Positions 26,981-36,254 of a stretch of 64,000 nt of DNA are shown here, in pieces (the stretch's first letter is position 1; the number at the start of each line of letters is the position of its first letter). This DNA comes from JANQQN01 sp964519665 (GTDB lineage Bacteria > Myxococcota > Kuafuiibacteriia > Kuafuiibacteriales > Kuafuiibacteriaceae): the NCBI GenBank assembly GCA_964519665.1, contig CAZFIV010000022.1, forward strand, positions 16,745 through 80,744, given 5' to 3'. Below the pieces are notes generated by a model. That model saw nothing but the letters and a program-made list of their open reading frames with translations, was not told the origin of the DNA and did no database searches. The position numbers and the translations under genes were made by a program.

Positions 26981-29900
26981 CCCAGACCACCTCGCGCGTA
27001 CAGCATCCGAAGGAGCTTGGGCTGCATGACCGGGTCGAGCCCCCACGCCCCCGACCGCTCGGAGGCGATCAGCTGGGCACGTTCGAGCTCGCTCACCAGC
27101 GCGAGCGCTTCCTCACGCCCCACCCGCAACACGTTGGCCAGCCGAGCCGGCGACACCGCCCGGTGAAAGGCGATCGCGGTCAGCGCCGCCGTCCATCGAA
27201 GCGGAAGTCGAGACAGCACCGATGCGTCGGGTGCCGGCGCGATGTGGAGCGTGATTCGGCGCTCCGTAGCGCCGACGACCGAGCGCCGCCAGAGGTCGAG
27301 CGCATCGCCCACATTGCCTCGGCTCCGTTCGTGCAGGCGACTCAACTGCCGGCGCTCGTTGATGCTATCGGGCCACCGCAGGGGGCCCCAACCGATCCGC
27401 TCGAAGGCGAGCTCGAAGTCGGCGGTGCGTTGCCGGAGCATCAGCAGCTCCTTGAGCGCGTCGAGGCGGATCGGCCCGCATTCGGCGATGCCGAGAAAGC
27501 CTTGCTCGATCGTCAGCAGATGGCTGGCGTACCGCCAAGTGTAGGGCGTCGCCACCACCACGAACAAATGGCGCTCACCCAGCCGGCGCCACAGACGTTG
27601 CCACAGCCGGAGACCATCGAGGCCTCCGGGCGCGCGAGACATCCAACGCCCGATTTCGTCGACGAGGACGACCGCCCCTGGCGGCATCGACCGCAAGGCA
27701 CCCTCCGCGCCTTGCCCCTCGCGACCGCCTACGGCGGCCACGACCGCCGCGTTCACGGACTCGACATCGTCGCCGCCCCCGACCGGGGGCACCACCCGGA
27801 CGATGGTCCGACCTTGCATGAGCTCCCGGGACACGAAACTGGCCAGCGAGGTTCGTCCTGACCGGGGCTCACCGATGATCGCGAGCGGACCGCCCGTACC
27901 GGCGTTCCATCTTTCGACCGCCCGCTCTAGACGGGCCGCCTCTCGGCTGCGCCCCCGCAGCAGATCGGACTTCTCGAGGGCGGACCGGCCGAAGATGCGC
28001 CGGTACAGCAGCGGCAGCTCGACCTGCCGGGCACCGTTCGGCAACAAGGACGCCCGCAGCGCGGCGATGTCGTCGACCAGGTCACCGGTCGGGGGAACGA
28101 AGGCTCCCCTGCTCACCCGACCCGGCTCCTGGATCAGTCGGCGCACGGCCGCGCCGACCCGATCCTCGGTCGCCCGAACCACCGCGCGAACGCGCCAACC
28201 GAGACCGGGACCCGACGCGGCCCGGGCCGTCGGATCGGATCGCCCGGGGCTGCCCACCGCCGCCGCCCTCGCGCCGCTGACCGCCGGCACCAGATCGTCG
28301 CGAAGGGTCGTACGGAGTCGATCGAGGTACGAACGAAGCTCTTCGGCCGCCGCCTCGAGACGAAGGATCCGTGGTTCGATCACCTGCGACAGCGCGTTGA
28401 CGTCGGCCGGCTCATCTTCGAACCCGATCTCTGTTTCTCGGTCCCCGGACGCCTGCTCCAACTCGAACGCCACCAGTCGAACCGCGTCGAACAGCACTTC
28501 TTGGGCGGACTCCACCAGCGGCGGCAGATCCGTCACCAGGGCTCGAGTGGGCTGCACGACCCGTTGGTCGAGAAAGGTCTGCACGAGCCGACGAGCCGGA
28601 TAGCTGGCTTGTGCCCCAGATGGCTGCCCGTCGAGCGCCGCCGCCATGGCCGCTTCGCTGACCGTCGTGACGGTGCGCGGCAGCCCTTCAGCGGCCCGCC
28701 CGAGGGCCCCAACCAGCTGTTCCAAGAGCTGTTGGCTCACCGGTCGATACGGCGCTTCCCATGTCGCGCGGAGCTCGTCCGCCGCGGCGAGATAATCGCG
28801 GCGCACCGCCAGCGCCGTCGGGTCGGCGACGTCGCCGGTCTTCGGCAGGTCTGAGCTCTTCGCTCCGGACGCTTTCGCCTCGCGACCCGACGGCGGGCTG
28901 GAACCCGACCCGTCGGCCGCCGGGACCGCGCCGCTGCCCGGCGCGGCCGATACCGGTCCGGTCGCGGTGCGATGACCCGTCGACCCGCCGTCGGCGCTGG
29001 TGGCCGCCGGCGTCGCCTCGCCGTTCGCCGAGGCACCGGGCGTGACCTCGTCGTCGAGTGATTCGGCGTCGGCCACCCGTCGCATCACGCGAACCGCGGT
29101 CGACAACGCGGTCAATGGACCTTGCTCGACCTCCCTCCGAACCCGGGCATCGAGCTGATACAAGCCGCGTCGAGTGGCCACCGCGAGCGACGAAACCCGA
29201 AGGTCGAGGTCCAGCGCATTGGCCATCGCCGAGATCTGCTCGGTCCACCGCGGAGCGATGGCCGCGAAGGCGAACTGCGCCCGCCGCACCGCACTTTCGG
29301 CGAGCGCGCCCGACCACCGCCGAGAGACCCGTTCGATGTCTCGGCGAGCGAGGTCGTCGGCCATCGCGTGGGCGGCATCGGCGACCAAGTTCTGAAGCTG
29401 GACCTTGCTCTGGGCGTCGTTCTGCTCGAAGCGCTGATAAACGCCCGCCGCTACATCGGACAGCCCCGCGATCTCACGGGCGACGCTCTCCCGGAACTCG
29501 GACAGAGCACCCGTATCATTGAACCGTTCCAGCTCGGTGGAGAGGTTGCCGAAGCACCGGTCGACATCGGAAGATAGCCGGCGGATTCGGTCGATCGCGT
29601 CGAGACGCCGAACCCCTTCCTGCTCCAGGGTCGAGGCCACGTCCTGCCACAGCGATGGCCCAAGGTGACGAAGCGCGACCCGGCGGGTCGGCACCTTGCG
29701 GTCCGGTGGGGGGCGCTTGAACCAGCGCATGGCGATACGCACTCGCTTCTTGCGCAGGCGCATCCCCCAGTCATCCTCCGGCGCCATCGCCCAGTCGGCC
29801 TCGGCGGTGGGCACCGCGACGGTGACCGGCACTTCCCGCGCCGCCGTCTCGAGATCTCGCTGTAGTCGGTCGATGCCCTCGCGCAGGCGCCGAGTCCATT

Positions 29901-32463
29901 GCAGCTCCGGAACTTCCTCGCGGGTCCGCGGCGCGGTGCTCATGAAGGCTTGGTTGCGAGCCAGGATCGCGGACGCGTACCGATTTCGCGCCCATTCCAC
30001 CAAGCCCCGGGCGGTGTCCAGCCTGCCTCCCCGCCGGCCGAGCCTCCGCTCTACCTGGCGAAGATCTTCGACCTCTCGCACCGCCGAGGTCAAAAACGCC
30101 CGCTCCTCTTCGACGGAAGGCTGATTGACGTTGCTGATGAACCGCTCCAGGACGTCCCGCACCCGTTGTTCGAGCCGCTCGATCGCTGGCTCCAATGCCG
30201 GGGCGACCGGAGCGTTCAAGGTTACGGTACGAGCACTGAGCTCGACCGAATCCGACGAGGCCTCACCCGGCGGAAAGACGGTGTACGGGTTGTCGAACCC
30301 GGGGGCCGGACGCACCAGCAACGCCGTACCCAGCCCCTTTAGGAGCGGCTGATTGGCCGCTACGAACTGGCCCGCTTCGTCGGACGGCAGAGCGTGAATC
30401 ATCACCAGATCGGCGTGCGCCGACTCCTGGCGGATCCGGTCGCCGAGGTCCCCGGCCAGTGGCGCCAGCACCACCGCTTCCGCCTGCACGCGGGCCTGAT
30501 TGATGATCCGCTCGAGCCGTTTTTGCGCCGCCGCCGGGTCCGTCATCGGCCGTCCGGTCACCAAGACCCGGACCCGCGCGTTTTTCCAGGCGGGCGCGGA
30601 TTTCAAGAGATAGGCCAACGTAAGGAGCAGCTGACCGGTGGGCGCTACTCCGTCCCACCAGACGTCGATCTGCTGCCGTTTGCCGAAGCCTCGATCGTGA
30701 TCGTACCTCAGCATGAGGACCGACAGGTCGAGCTCTACCAGGCGCCCGATCATCTGCCCGTACCGGGTGTTGGCCTCCGGGCGTCGGGGCCAACCGATCA
30801 GGATGGTGTTGGTCTCCATCCCCGCCAATCCGAAGTTGGCGGCCACGTTGGGGATCGTGTCGTAGACGTTTTCGACCCCCTGCTTTCGGGCGAACATCCC
30901 GGGATATTCGCGCTCGAGAGCTTCGTCGACCGTAGACCGCATCGGCGAACCCGCGATCAGGTCGAAGTGCGTAAGGATGCCGCGGTCGCCGACCAGACCG
31001 CGCGCGAATTGAATCGTGGCCGCGCGGTACTGCGTCCGCGACATGACGACCATGTTCGGCCGCCAGTTGCGGGTATGGGTCCGAGACGCGGACGCCCGAA
31101 GGCGCATGAGCCCGATTCGAACGACGGCCGACCACACGCCGCCCCAGGTGTCGCCCGACGCCAACACCAGTTGACGTCGCTTCAGAAAGAAGTACAGCAC
31201 GGCCATCATCGAGATGGCGCCCAGCATGGCTAGGGCATCGATCTGCGCCATCACCATGAACGCCGCGACCGCGCCGAGAAGACTGACCCAGATCGGCACC
31301 CGAAACTGGGGCCGAAAGTCGGGGCTGGCCCAGCGTTCGAGCCCGCAGGCGAGGCACAGAAAGCCGTAGCTGGTCAGGAAGAACATCGAGATCACGGCAC
31401 CCACCAGCTCGAGCTGCCCCACTAGAATGCCGGCCTCTGCGATCAGAAGGGTGACGAGGAGGGCGAGCCGGGGTTCGTCGCGCCCGCGGCCCAAGAAGCG
31501 AGGCACGATGCCGTCGAAGGCCAGCGCCTGGAGCGTCCGCGGCGCGCCAAGGATGCTCCCGAGGGCCGACGACAAGGTCGCCGAGAAGACGCCGAGGGTC
31601 ACCAACTCAGGAATCCACGCGATCTTCAGCAGGATGTTGTTGTTCGTCTGCAGCTGCTCGACCGACGCCACGCGCGCCAAGAACGGCGGTAGCACCAGAT
31701 AGATGACCATCCCGGTGACGATGGCGGCCATGGTGCCGATCGGGATCGCCCGTTTGGGATCCTTGAGGTCGCCCGACATGCCGACCCCGGCCGTAAAGCC
31801 GGTCACCGCCGGAAAGAACACCGCAAACACGGTCTCGAAGCCGAGCCCGTTGGGCGGGGGCGCCATCCCGACCTTCGTCTCGGTACCGATATCGAGATTG
31901 CTTCCCGCGAAGATCGAAACGAGCGACAGCGCGATCGCGCCGAGCACGAACAACTGGGACTTCAGGGCGAAATCGGTGCTGTACAAGGTCAGGAGCGCGA
32001 TCGCGACGCAGGCCACGGAACCGACGAGCCGAATATCATTGCGTGGGTCGCCGGTCGGACTCCACGGGGCGGTCGCCGCCAACAATGCCTCCGAAAAACC
32101 GATGAGGTAGAGGCTCACGCCGAGAGTCAGGGCCAAGTACAAGGCGACCCCGATCGCACCTCCGATGCTGAGGCCCAGCGACCGGGAGATGATGTAGTAG
32201 TTACCGCCGGTCTTGACCGTGTGATTTGTCGCGATCGACGCGACCGATAGGCCGGTGGTCACCGAGATGACGTGCGCCAGCAGCACGATCAGCAGCGCCT
32301 GACCGAGGCCGGCGTGGCCGACCACCCACCCGAACCGCTGGTACATGATGACGCCCAAAATGGTGAGCACGGACGGCGTGTAGACCCCGAGAAAGGTCCC
32401 GAACTTTTTCTTAGAAGCCGCCGACCCGGTGCCGGGCACGTCAACGCTGAGCTGCTGCTGCAT
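26977..32463 (-). CDS. SLC12-type cation-chloride cotransporter fused to a helical region and a C-terminal AAA/STAND-like domain
   Basis: This is an 1828-residue protein. Residues about 20-430 are an APC-fold transporter with SLC12 (Na-K-Cl cotransporter) signatures: G-V-I-M-Y-Q-R-F-G-W-V-V-G, K-T-G-G-N-Y-Y-I-I-S-R-S-L-G, and G-M-S-G-D-L-K-D-P-x-x-A-I-P. About 465-720 is the SLC12 cytosolic C-domain (N-W-R-P-N-M-V-V-M). About 750-1450 is a long charged helical region with a Ser/Gly/Pro linker (1138-1210). About 1485-1740 is a P-loop domain with GEPRSGRTS (1531-1539), where the usual Walker A Lys is Arg (codon CGA, checked), and Walker B VVLVDE (1598-1603). A winged-helix-like tail follows (1751-1828), as in Orc1/STAND ATPases. 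The gene is 15 bp after a beta-helix protein and overlaps the MscS gene. An ATP-sensing gate on ion uptake is inference. Confidence 0.9.
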   Translation of the reverse strand: MQQQLSVDVPGTGSAASKKKFGTFLGVYTPSVLTILGVIMYQRFGWVVGHAGLGQALLIVLLAHVISVTTGLSVASIATNHTVKTGGNYYIISRSLGLSIGGAIGVALYLALTLGVSLYLIGFSEALLAATAPWSPTGDPRNDIRLVGSVACVAIALLTLYSTDFALKSQLFVLGAIALSLVSIFAGSNLDIGTETKVGMAPPPNGLGFETVFAVFFPAVTGFTAGVGMSGDLKDPKRAIPIGTMAAIVTGMVIYLVLPPFLARVASVEQLQTNNNILLKIAWIPELVTLGVFSATLSSALGSILGAPRTLQALAFDGIVPRFLGRGRDEPRLALLVTLLIAEAGILVGQLELVGAVISMFFLTSYGFLCLACGLERWASPDFRPQFRVPIWVSLLGAVAAFMVMAQIDALAMLGAISMMAVLYFFLKRRQLVLASGDTWGGVWSAVVRIGLMRLRASASRTHTRNWRPNMVVMSRTQYRAATIQFARGLVGDRGILTHFDLIAGSPMRSTVDEALEREYPGMFARKQGVENVYDTIPNVAANFGLAGMETNTILIGWPRRPEANTRYGQMIGRLVELDLSVLMLRYDHDRGFGKRQQIDVWWDGVAPTGQLLLTLAYLLKSAPAWKNARVRVLVTGRPMTDPAAAQKRLERIINQARVQAEAVVLAPLAGDLGDRIRQESAHADLVMIHALPSDEAGQFVAANQPLLKGLGTALLVRPAPGFDNPYTVFPPGEASSDSVELSARTVTLNAPVAPALEPAIERLEQRVRDVLERFISNVNQPSVEEERAFLTSAVREVEDLRQVERRLGRRGGRLDTARGLVEWARNRYASAILARNQAFMSTAPRTREEVPELQWTRRLREGIDRLQRDLETAAREVPVTVAVPTAEADWAMAPEDDWGMRLRKKRVRIAMRWFKRPPPDRKVPTRRVALRHLGPSLWQDVASTLEQEGVRRLDAIDRIRRLSSDVDRCFGNLSTELERFNDTGALSEFRESVAREIAGLSDVAAGVYQRFEQNDAQSKVQLQNLVADAAHAMADDLARRDIERVSRRWSGALAESAVRRAQFAFAAIAPRWTEQISAMANALDLDLRVSSLAVATRRGLYQLDARVRREVEQGPLTALSTAVRVMRRVADAESLDDEVTPGASANGEATPAATSADGGSTGHRTATGPVSAAPGSGAVPAADGSGSSPPSGREAKASGAKSSDLPKTGDVADPTALAVRRDYLAAADELRATWEAPYRPVSQQLLEQLVGALGRAAEGLPRTVTTVSEAAMAAALDGQPSGAQASYPARRLVQTFLDQRVVQPTRALVTDLPPLVESAQEVLFDAVRLVAFELEQASGDRETEIGFEDEPADVNALSQVIEPRILRLEAAAEELRSYLDRLRTTLRDDLVPAVSGARAAAVGSPGRSDPTARAASGPGLGWRVRAVVRATEDRVGAAVRRLIQEPGRVSRGAFVPPTGDLVDDIAALRASLLPNGARQVELPLLYRRIFGRSALEKSDLLRGRSREAARLERAVERWNAGTGGPLAIIGEPRSGRTSLASFVSRELMQGRTIVRVVPPVGGGDDVESVNAAVVAAVGGREGQGAEGALRSMPPGAVVLVDEIGRWMSRAPGGLDGLRLWQRLWRRLGERHLFVVVATPYTWRYASHLLTIEQGFLGIAECGPIRLDALKELLMLRQRTADFELAFERIGWGPLRWPDSINERRQLSRLHERSRGNVGDALDLWRRSVVGATERRITLHIAPAPDASVLSRLPLRWTAALTAIAFHRAVSPARLANVLRVGREEALALVSELERAQLIASERSGAWGLDPVMQPKLLRMLYARGGLG

Positions 32464-32478
32464 GGGGAAGCGGGAGCC

Positions 32479-33255
32479 TCATCTCCACAGATTAGCGCCG
32501 CCGTCGACGAAGCCCGCGATCGTCTGCACCGCCCGCGGCATGTTGCAGCCCTCGAGACGAACCTCGGCCGGATACTTCGGATCGACCACGATGGGCTGTC
32601 CGTACGGACCATCTTCGATCAGCACTCGGTTCAGGCGAAGGGCCGGATGCCCATGTTCGGTGCCTCGCGCATACAGCGCCTGCCCGCCGGCCGATGAGCC
32701 GGCCCGCGCCCCTCGAATCGTTATTCCTTCGAGCTCGGCCACCGCCTGATCTTCGAATGCGAAAGCCCCCCCGAACAGAGCTTCGGAGCGCGTAAGCTGA
32801 CTATCGTGCAAGAAAAATTGCCCTCGGTGGCCGACCCAGACCGCGCCTCCCCGACGCGCCCGAGTGTCGAAAGTGTACACGCGAAACGCCCGGACGCGCC
32901 CCGCTTTGATCGCGAAGGCACCCCCATGGCGCTCGGCCGAGCAGTGGTGAAAATGCACATTGCGCAGCTCGACCTGGCCCGAGGCGATCAACAGTCCACC
33001 CCCGTCTTCGGCGGAACCGTGCTCCAGCCTTAGCGATTCCAGAACCACGGGCTCGGTGCCTTCGACCGAGATGCTGATCGGCCGCCCCGTGCACCCTGCA
33101 ATTCGGGTGAGCTCACCGGCCCCTCGGAGTGTGAGGGGCCGGGTGATCGACACGGGTCCTTCGTATCGACCGGGCGCCACGTCGACGACCGCCCCGGGGG
33201 GCAGCCCAGCCAGAAACGGGCTCAGAGCGCCATCACTATCGTCCGGGTACCGCAC
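32479..33255 (-). CDS. Right-handed beta-helix repeat protein
   Basis: The 258-residue protein begins P-G-A-V-V-D-V-A-P-G-R-Y-E-G-P-V-S-I-T-R-P-L-T-L-R-G-A-G, the classic entry of parallel beta-helix proteins. It continues with short repeats of V-E-L-R-N-V-x-F, G-G-A-F-A-I, G-G-A-V-W-V and G-G-A-F-A-F type, as in polymorphic outer-membrane and pectate-lyase-like folds. No signal peptide, catalytic Asp/His set or membrane segment is evident, so it may be cytosolic or exported with a missed upstream start. It precedes the cotransporter/AAA gene by 15 bp and is probably in its operon. Function unknown. Confidence 0.8.
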   Translation of the reverse strand: MRYPDDSDGALSPFLAGLPPGAVVDVAPGRYEGPVSITRPLTLRGAGELTRIAGCTGRPISISVEGTEPVVLESLRLEHGSAEDGGGLLIASGQVELRNVHFHHCSAERHGGAFAIKAGRVRAFRVYTFDTRARRGGAVWVGHRGQFFLHDSQLTRSEALFGGAFAFEDQAVAELEGITIRGARAGSSAGGQALYARGTEHGHPALRLNRVLIEDGPYGQPIVVDPKYPAEVRLEGCNMPRAVQTIAGFVDGGANLWR

Positions 33256-33311
33256 AGGTCTACGTCGTCACGGTGGCACGAGTTGAGCGTTGGTTCCATC
33301 CCGACCCCTCG

Positions 33312-34016
33312 TTAACGAGACCGAGGAAACCGTCCGATGGATCCAGAAGTACTCACCTTGACAGCGATCCACGCACCTTTGAGTCGCTCGTCCTTGACCA
33401 GGCCAATGCCTCGAACGTAGGTGCGCACGGCGTGGTAGTGGCCAGCCGGTATACTGGTGGCCTCGACTCGAATCGCGGCGACCGGGTCGGGCCTCACCGG
33501 ACCGCGGCCGGGAACGCGACGCCCAGCCCCATCCGCCGCCCCCCCCGTTGACGGAAGACCGACGCGGACCGCGGCCCGAACGGAGGGCGGAAGGCCGTCC
33601 TCGACGAGCTCGACGCGATAATCGACGCGATTGAATCGCCACCGGCGACCGGACTCGATGGGCGAACGCAACAGCGGAGCCCTGAACGCAGTCATCGAGT
33701 CTTTCCACCCCGCGTCGAGAATCCGGTCGGGCAGGCGCTCCAACACGTAAACGTCATCGCTGGATGGCTGATCGGCCTCTCGCCGCCCGCGCCAGGTGCG
33801 CATCCGAATGAAGCACAGGCGTCCCTTTTCGGTGAGGACTTCGTCGGCTCTGAAGACCGGCTGGGGTGAATCGGCCTCATCGTGCCACTGATATTCGATG
33901 CTCGTTCCGGGGCGGCACGGCAAGAAGTCCTGCACTGCAAGCGCCTCGTCCGAAGCCGGGGAGCTCAGGATCAGCAATGCGAGATATGGCTGAGCGCCGA
34001 GAGATAGAACCGTCAT
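33312..34016 (-). CDS. Putative exported protein of unknown function
   Basis: The protein of about 234 residues starts with a signal-peptide-like segment (L-S-L-G-A-Q-P-Y-L-A-L-L-I-L-S-S-P-A-S-D-E-A). The rest is beta-rich, with a Gly/Ala/Arg-rich insert at about 145-170, and has no motif I recognise. The ATG at 34016 was chosen over one 63 bp upstream because it begins the signal peptide and has GAGGGA upstream. It follows the metallophosphoesterase-like gene by 22 bp. Confidence 0.65.
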   Translation of the reverse strand: MTVLSLGAQPYLALLILSSPASDEALAVQDFLPCRPGTSIEYQWHDEADSPQPVFRADEVLTEKGRLCFIRMRTWRGRREADQPSSDDVYVLERLPDRILDAGWKDSMTAFRAPLLRSPIESGRRWRFNRVDYRVELVEDGLPPSVRAAVRVGLPSTGGAADGAGRRVPGRGPVRPDPVAAIRVEATSIPAGHYHAVRTYVRGIGLVKDERLKGAWIAVKVSTSGSIGRFPRSR

Positions 34017-34038
34017 CGTCGTCGTTCCCTCGCTCTGT

Positions 34039-35049
34039 TCATCGCTTCTTGACCGTCGCGATTCGGCTTCGGCTGCCACCGGGCGTCCACACTTCGATTC
34101 GGCCCCGCTCCACGATCAGCGCGCAACCCGGCTCGCCCGGCTCGCCGAGACCGACGTCCGTCATGATGAGCCGACCTCGGTGCCGAATCAGGGGCACCGA
34201 AACTTGTCCTTCGCCCAATGAATCCGTGCGAGTGTGACCGACCAGCATCTGAGTCGCTCCGATCCGTCGTAGAGCCTCCTGCAGGTCGTCCCGACACTCC
34301 GGTCCGTCGCCGATGCAGTACCCCCGATGCCACAGCGGCCCCTCAGGGTCTCTGAAGACGCCCTTCGGGTCGAGCTGCTGATAGAACTCGGGATTGTCGG
34401 CCCAAGCGGTCCGGCTCAACTTTTCGAGGCCTTCGACGCCGAATTCGGCCCACGCGGGACTCAGACCGCCGTGAACGAACAGCAGCGGTCCGATCAGAAA
34501 AGCGATCGGTAGACTGCGAATCGCGGCCCCATAGGTACCGGTCGCGCCCATCGCCGCTCGATACTCGGTCCGACCGGGGGCGTTCGCTTCCTCCCAGGCC
34601 CGCAGTCGTCCGCCCACCGGCTCCACGATACCGGCCTCCTCCGTGGAACCCAGAAGCTCGTGGACGTAACGGCTTCGATCGTATTGGTACATCTCGAGCG
34701 CCTCGGAATCGGCGAACTCGAGGTATTCGTCGGGCCATACGTAAGCTTCGTGCCGCAGGGTCGACATGACCTCGTGGTTGCCGAGGAGCCAGTAGACATC
34801 CCCTCCTGCTTGTTGGGCCTCTTGCCGCAGCTGCAACAGCAGGTCCATCGCTTCGCGGGCCCCCCGCCCTCGATTGGGCACGTCGCCCATCTGCACCAAG
34901 ACGCTTCGGCCACCACACCAGTGATGGTCACGGCGAATGATCTTGAGCCCCACGAGGAGCCGCTTGAGCAACTTGGCCTGCCCATTGAGGTCACCAACGA
35001 TGACCGTCCGCGCTGGCAGTTCTCGCGCGAGAGGATAATCACCAGACAT
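34039..35049 (-). CDS. PPP-type metallophosphoesterase (Shewanella-like phosphatase group), motif I altered
   Basis: The 336-residue protein resembles bacterial Shelph-type Ser/Thr/Tyr phosphatases: G-D-V-P-N-R-G (55-61), Y-W-L-L-G-N-H-E-V-M (86-95), F-V-H-G-G-L-S-P-A-W, and L-V-G-H-T-R-T. The first motif, normally G-D-x-H-G, reads GDLNG (19-23): the metal-binding His is Asn (codon AAT, checked). This could reduce or alter metal binding. No signal peptide is seen, so it is probably cytosolic. It lies between the PEGA protein (56 bp) and the exported protein (22 bp). In a genome with many Hanks kinases a protein phosphatase role is plausible but unproven. Confidence 0.85.
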   Translation of the reverse strand: MSGDYPLARELPARTVIVGDLNGQAKLLKRLLVGLKIIRRDHHWCGGRSVLVQMGDVPNRGRGAREAMDLLLQLRQEAQQAGGDVYWLLGNHEVMSTLRHEAYVWPDEYLEFADSEALEMYQYDRSRYVHELLGSTEEAGIVEPVGGRLRAWEEANAPGRTEYRAAMGATGTYGAAIRSLPIAFLIGPLLFVHGGLSPAWAEFGVEGLEKLSRTAWADNPEFYQQLDPKGVFRDPEGPLWHRGYCIGDGPECRDDLQEALRRIGATQMLVGHTRTDSLGEGQVSVPLIRHRGRLIMTDVGLGEPGEPGCALIVERGRIEVWTPGGSRSRIATVKKR

Positions 35050-35105
35050 ATCGGTAGGCGGGGTGCCCGAGGCCGTCTCGCGCTCGGCGCCTGCGCCGAA
35101 GCGGA

Positions 35106-36254
35106 CTACTTCGATTGCTGCAGGACGAACGTATAGCTATCTTTGAGCTCCCGGGCTTTGATTTCTTGAATCGTCGTCACGTAGCCCTCGGCTTCGATTT
35201 TGATCGTGTGCGGCTTGGTTGGGTCGAGGTTCGGCACCATGAGGCGACGCTTTGCGCCGTAGGTCTTCCGATCGATGGTGATGGTGGCGGGAACGTTCTT
35301 CACGTCGATCCTGACGGTCATCAGGCCGTCTTGACTGATCGGCACCAAGTCGACATCCCGGCGTTGCGCCTTCTCGGGCTCGACGTCGGCGACAAACGTC
35401 GCCGGCTCGTACCCCTCCCGCTTCAACAGGATCTCGTACTGGCCAGCCGACAGCGTCAGTTTGACCGGAGTCACTTGGTAGTTGACCCCCTTGATGAAAA
35501 CTTCAGCCCGGGCAGGGGTGCTGTGAATCTCGAGCTGGCCCTTGGGCGCCCAGATCAGCTGCGGAAAGAAGAGCAGGACGATGATCGAAACCACCAGCAG
35601 AACGCCCAAGCCTCCGGCGACCGCCCTCGCGATCACCACATTGCGGTCGACGGGCTCCGGCCGGTTGATGAAATCGAGCGTATGCCCGCTCGGGCTCGAC
35701 ATCGGCATCGGCGCCGGCTTGGGCGGCTGCATCCACAGAAGCGTGTTCTCTCCAAACCCCGGGCTCGTCGGGTGATGGGGGATGTTCGAACCCGGGTTCG
35801 CTGGTCGGCCCGCAGGTGTGCCCACCACGACGCCCGGCGCAACGGTGGGCGCGACCGTATCGGCCTGACTCAGAACCGACATCGGGTCGGAGGGGGTGGC
35901 GCCCGCCGGCACGTCAGGCTGGGTCGGGGGCATCGACGCAGGGTCGTGAATGACCCCGGTCATCCGCTGCTGCGGCTCACCACCGGGGGGCATCGAGATC
36001 TCGTCGAGCGAGACATTGCCTTCAAAGGTGGGTAGACCAGGGATAGCCCGAGTTGGGGCATCTCCGATGTCTTCCCCCATATCCGGGCCGATCACGATTT
36101 GGTGCGCGACCGCGCTCCCCGAAGGCTCCTTTTTCGCCTGCATCCGCTGGCGGGCTTCGCGAAGTGCTCGAAGCTCGTCGTTGCTGAGTGGGTCCAGCAG
36201 GGTGCGGTCGTCGTATGGGGGCTTGCCGGCGCCCTCTCCTTGCCCGTTGCTCAT
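35106..36254 (-). CDS. PEGA-domain protein with one membrane segment
   Basis: The 382-residue protein has a hydrophilic Pro/Met-rich N-terminal half (1-200) and one transmembrane helix (about 207-230: V-V-I-A-R-A-V-A-G-G-L-G-V-L-L-V-V-S). A PEGA domain follows (about 240-305: L-E-I-H-S-T-P-A-R-A-E-V-F-I-K-G...V-T-P-V-K-L-T-L-S-A-G-Q-Y-E), then a second similar beta unit (to 382). The layout resembles the C-terminal part of myxobacterial Ser/Thr kinases without the kinase, so it may be a partner or derivative of such a kinase. No catalytic motif is present. It begins the 36254-25844 minus-strand group. Confidence 0.85.
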   Translation of the reverse strand: MSNGQGEGAGKPPYDDRTLLDPLSNDELRALREARQRMQAKKEPSGSAVAHQIVIGPDMGEDIGDAPTRAIPGLPTFEGNVSLDEISMPPGGEPQQRMTGVIHDPASMPPTQPDVPAGATPSDPMSVLSQADTVAPTVAPGVVVGTPAGRPANPGSNIPHHPTSPGFGENTLLWMQPPKPAPMPMSSPSGHTLDFINRPEPVDRNVVIARAVAGGLGVLLVVSIIVLLFFPQLIWAPKGQLEIHSTPARAEVFIKGVNYQVTPVKLTLSAGQYEILLKREGYEPATFVADVEPEKAQRRDVDLVPISQDGLMTVRIDVKNVPATITIDRKTYGAKRRLMVPNLDPTKPHTIKIEAEGYVTTIQEIKARELKDSYTFVLQQSK

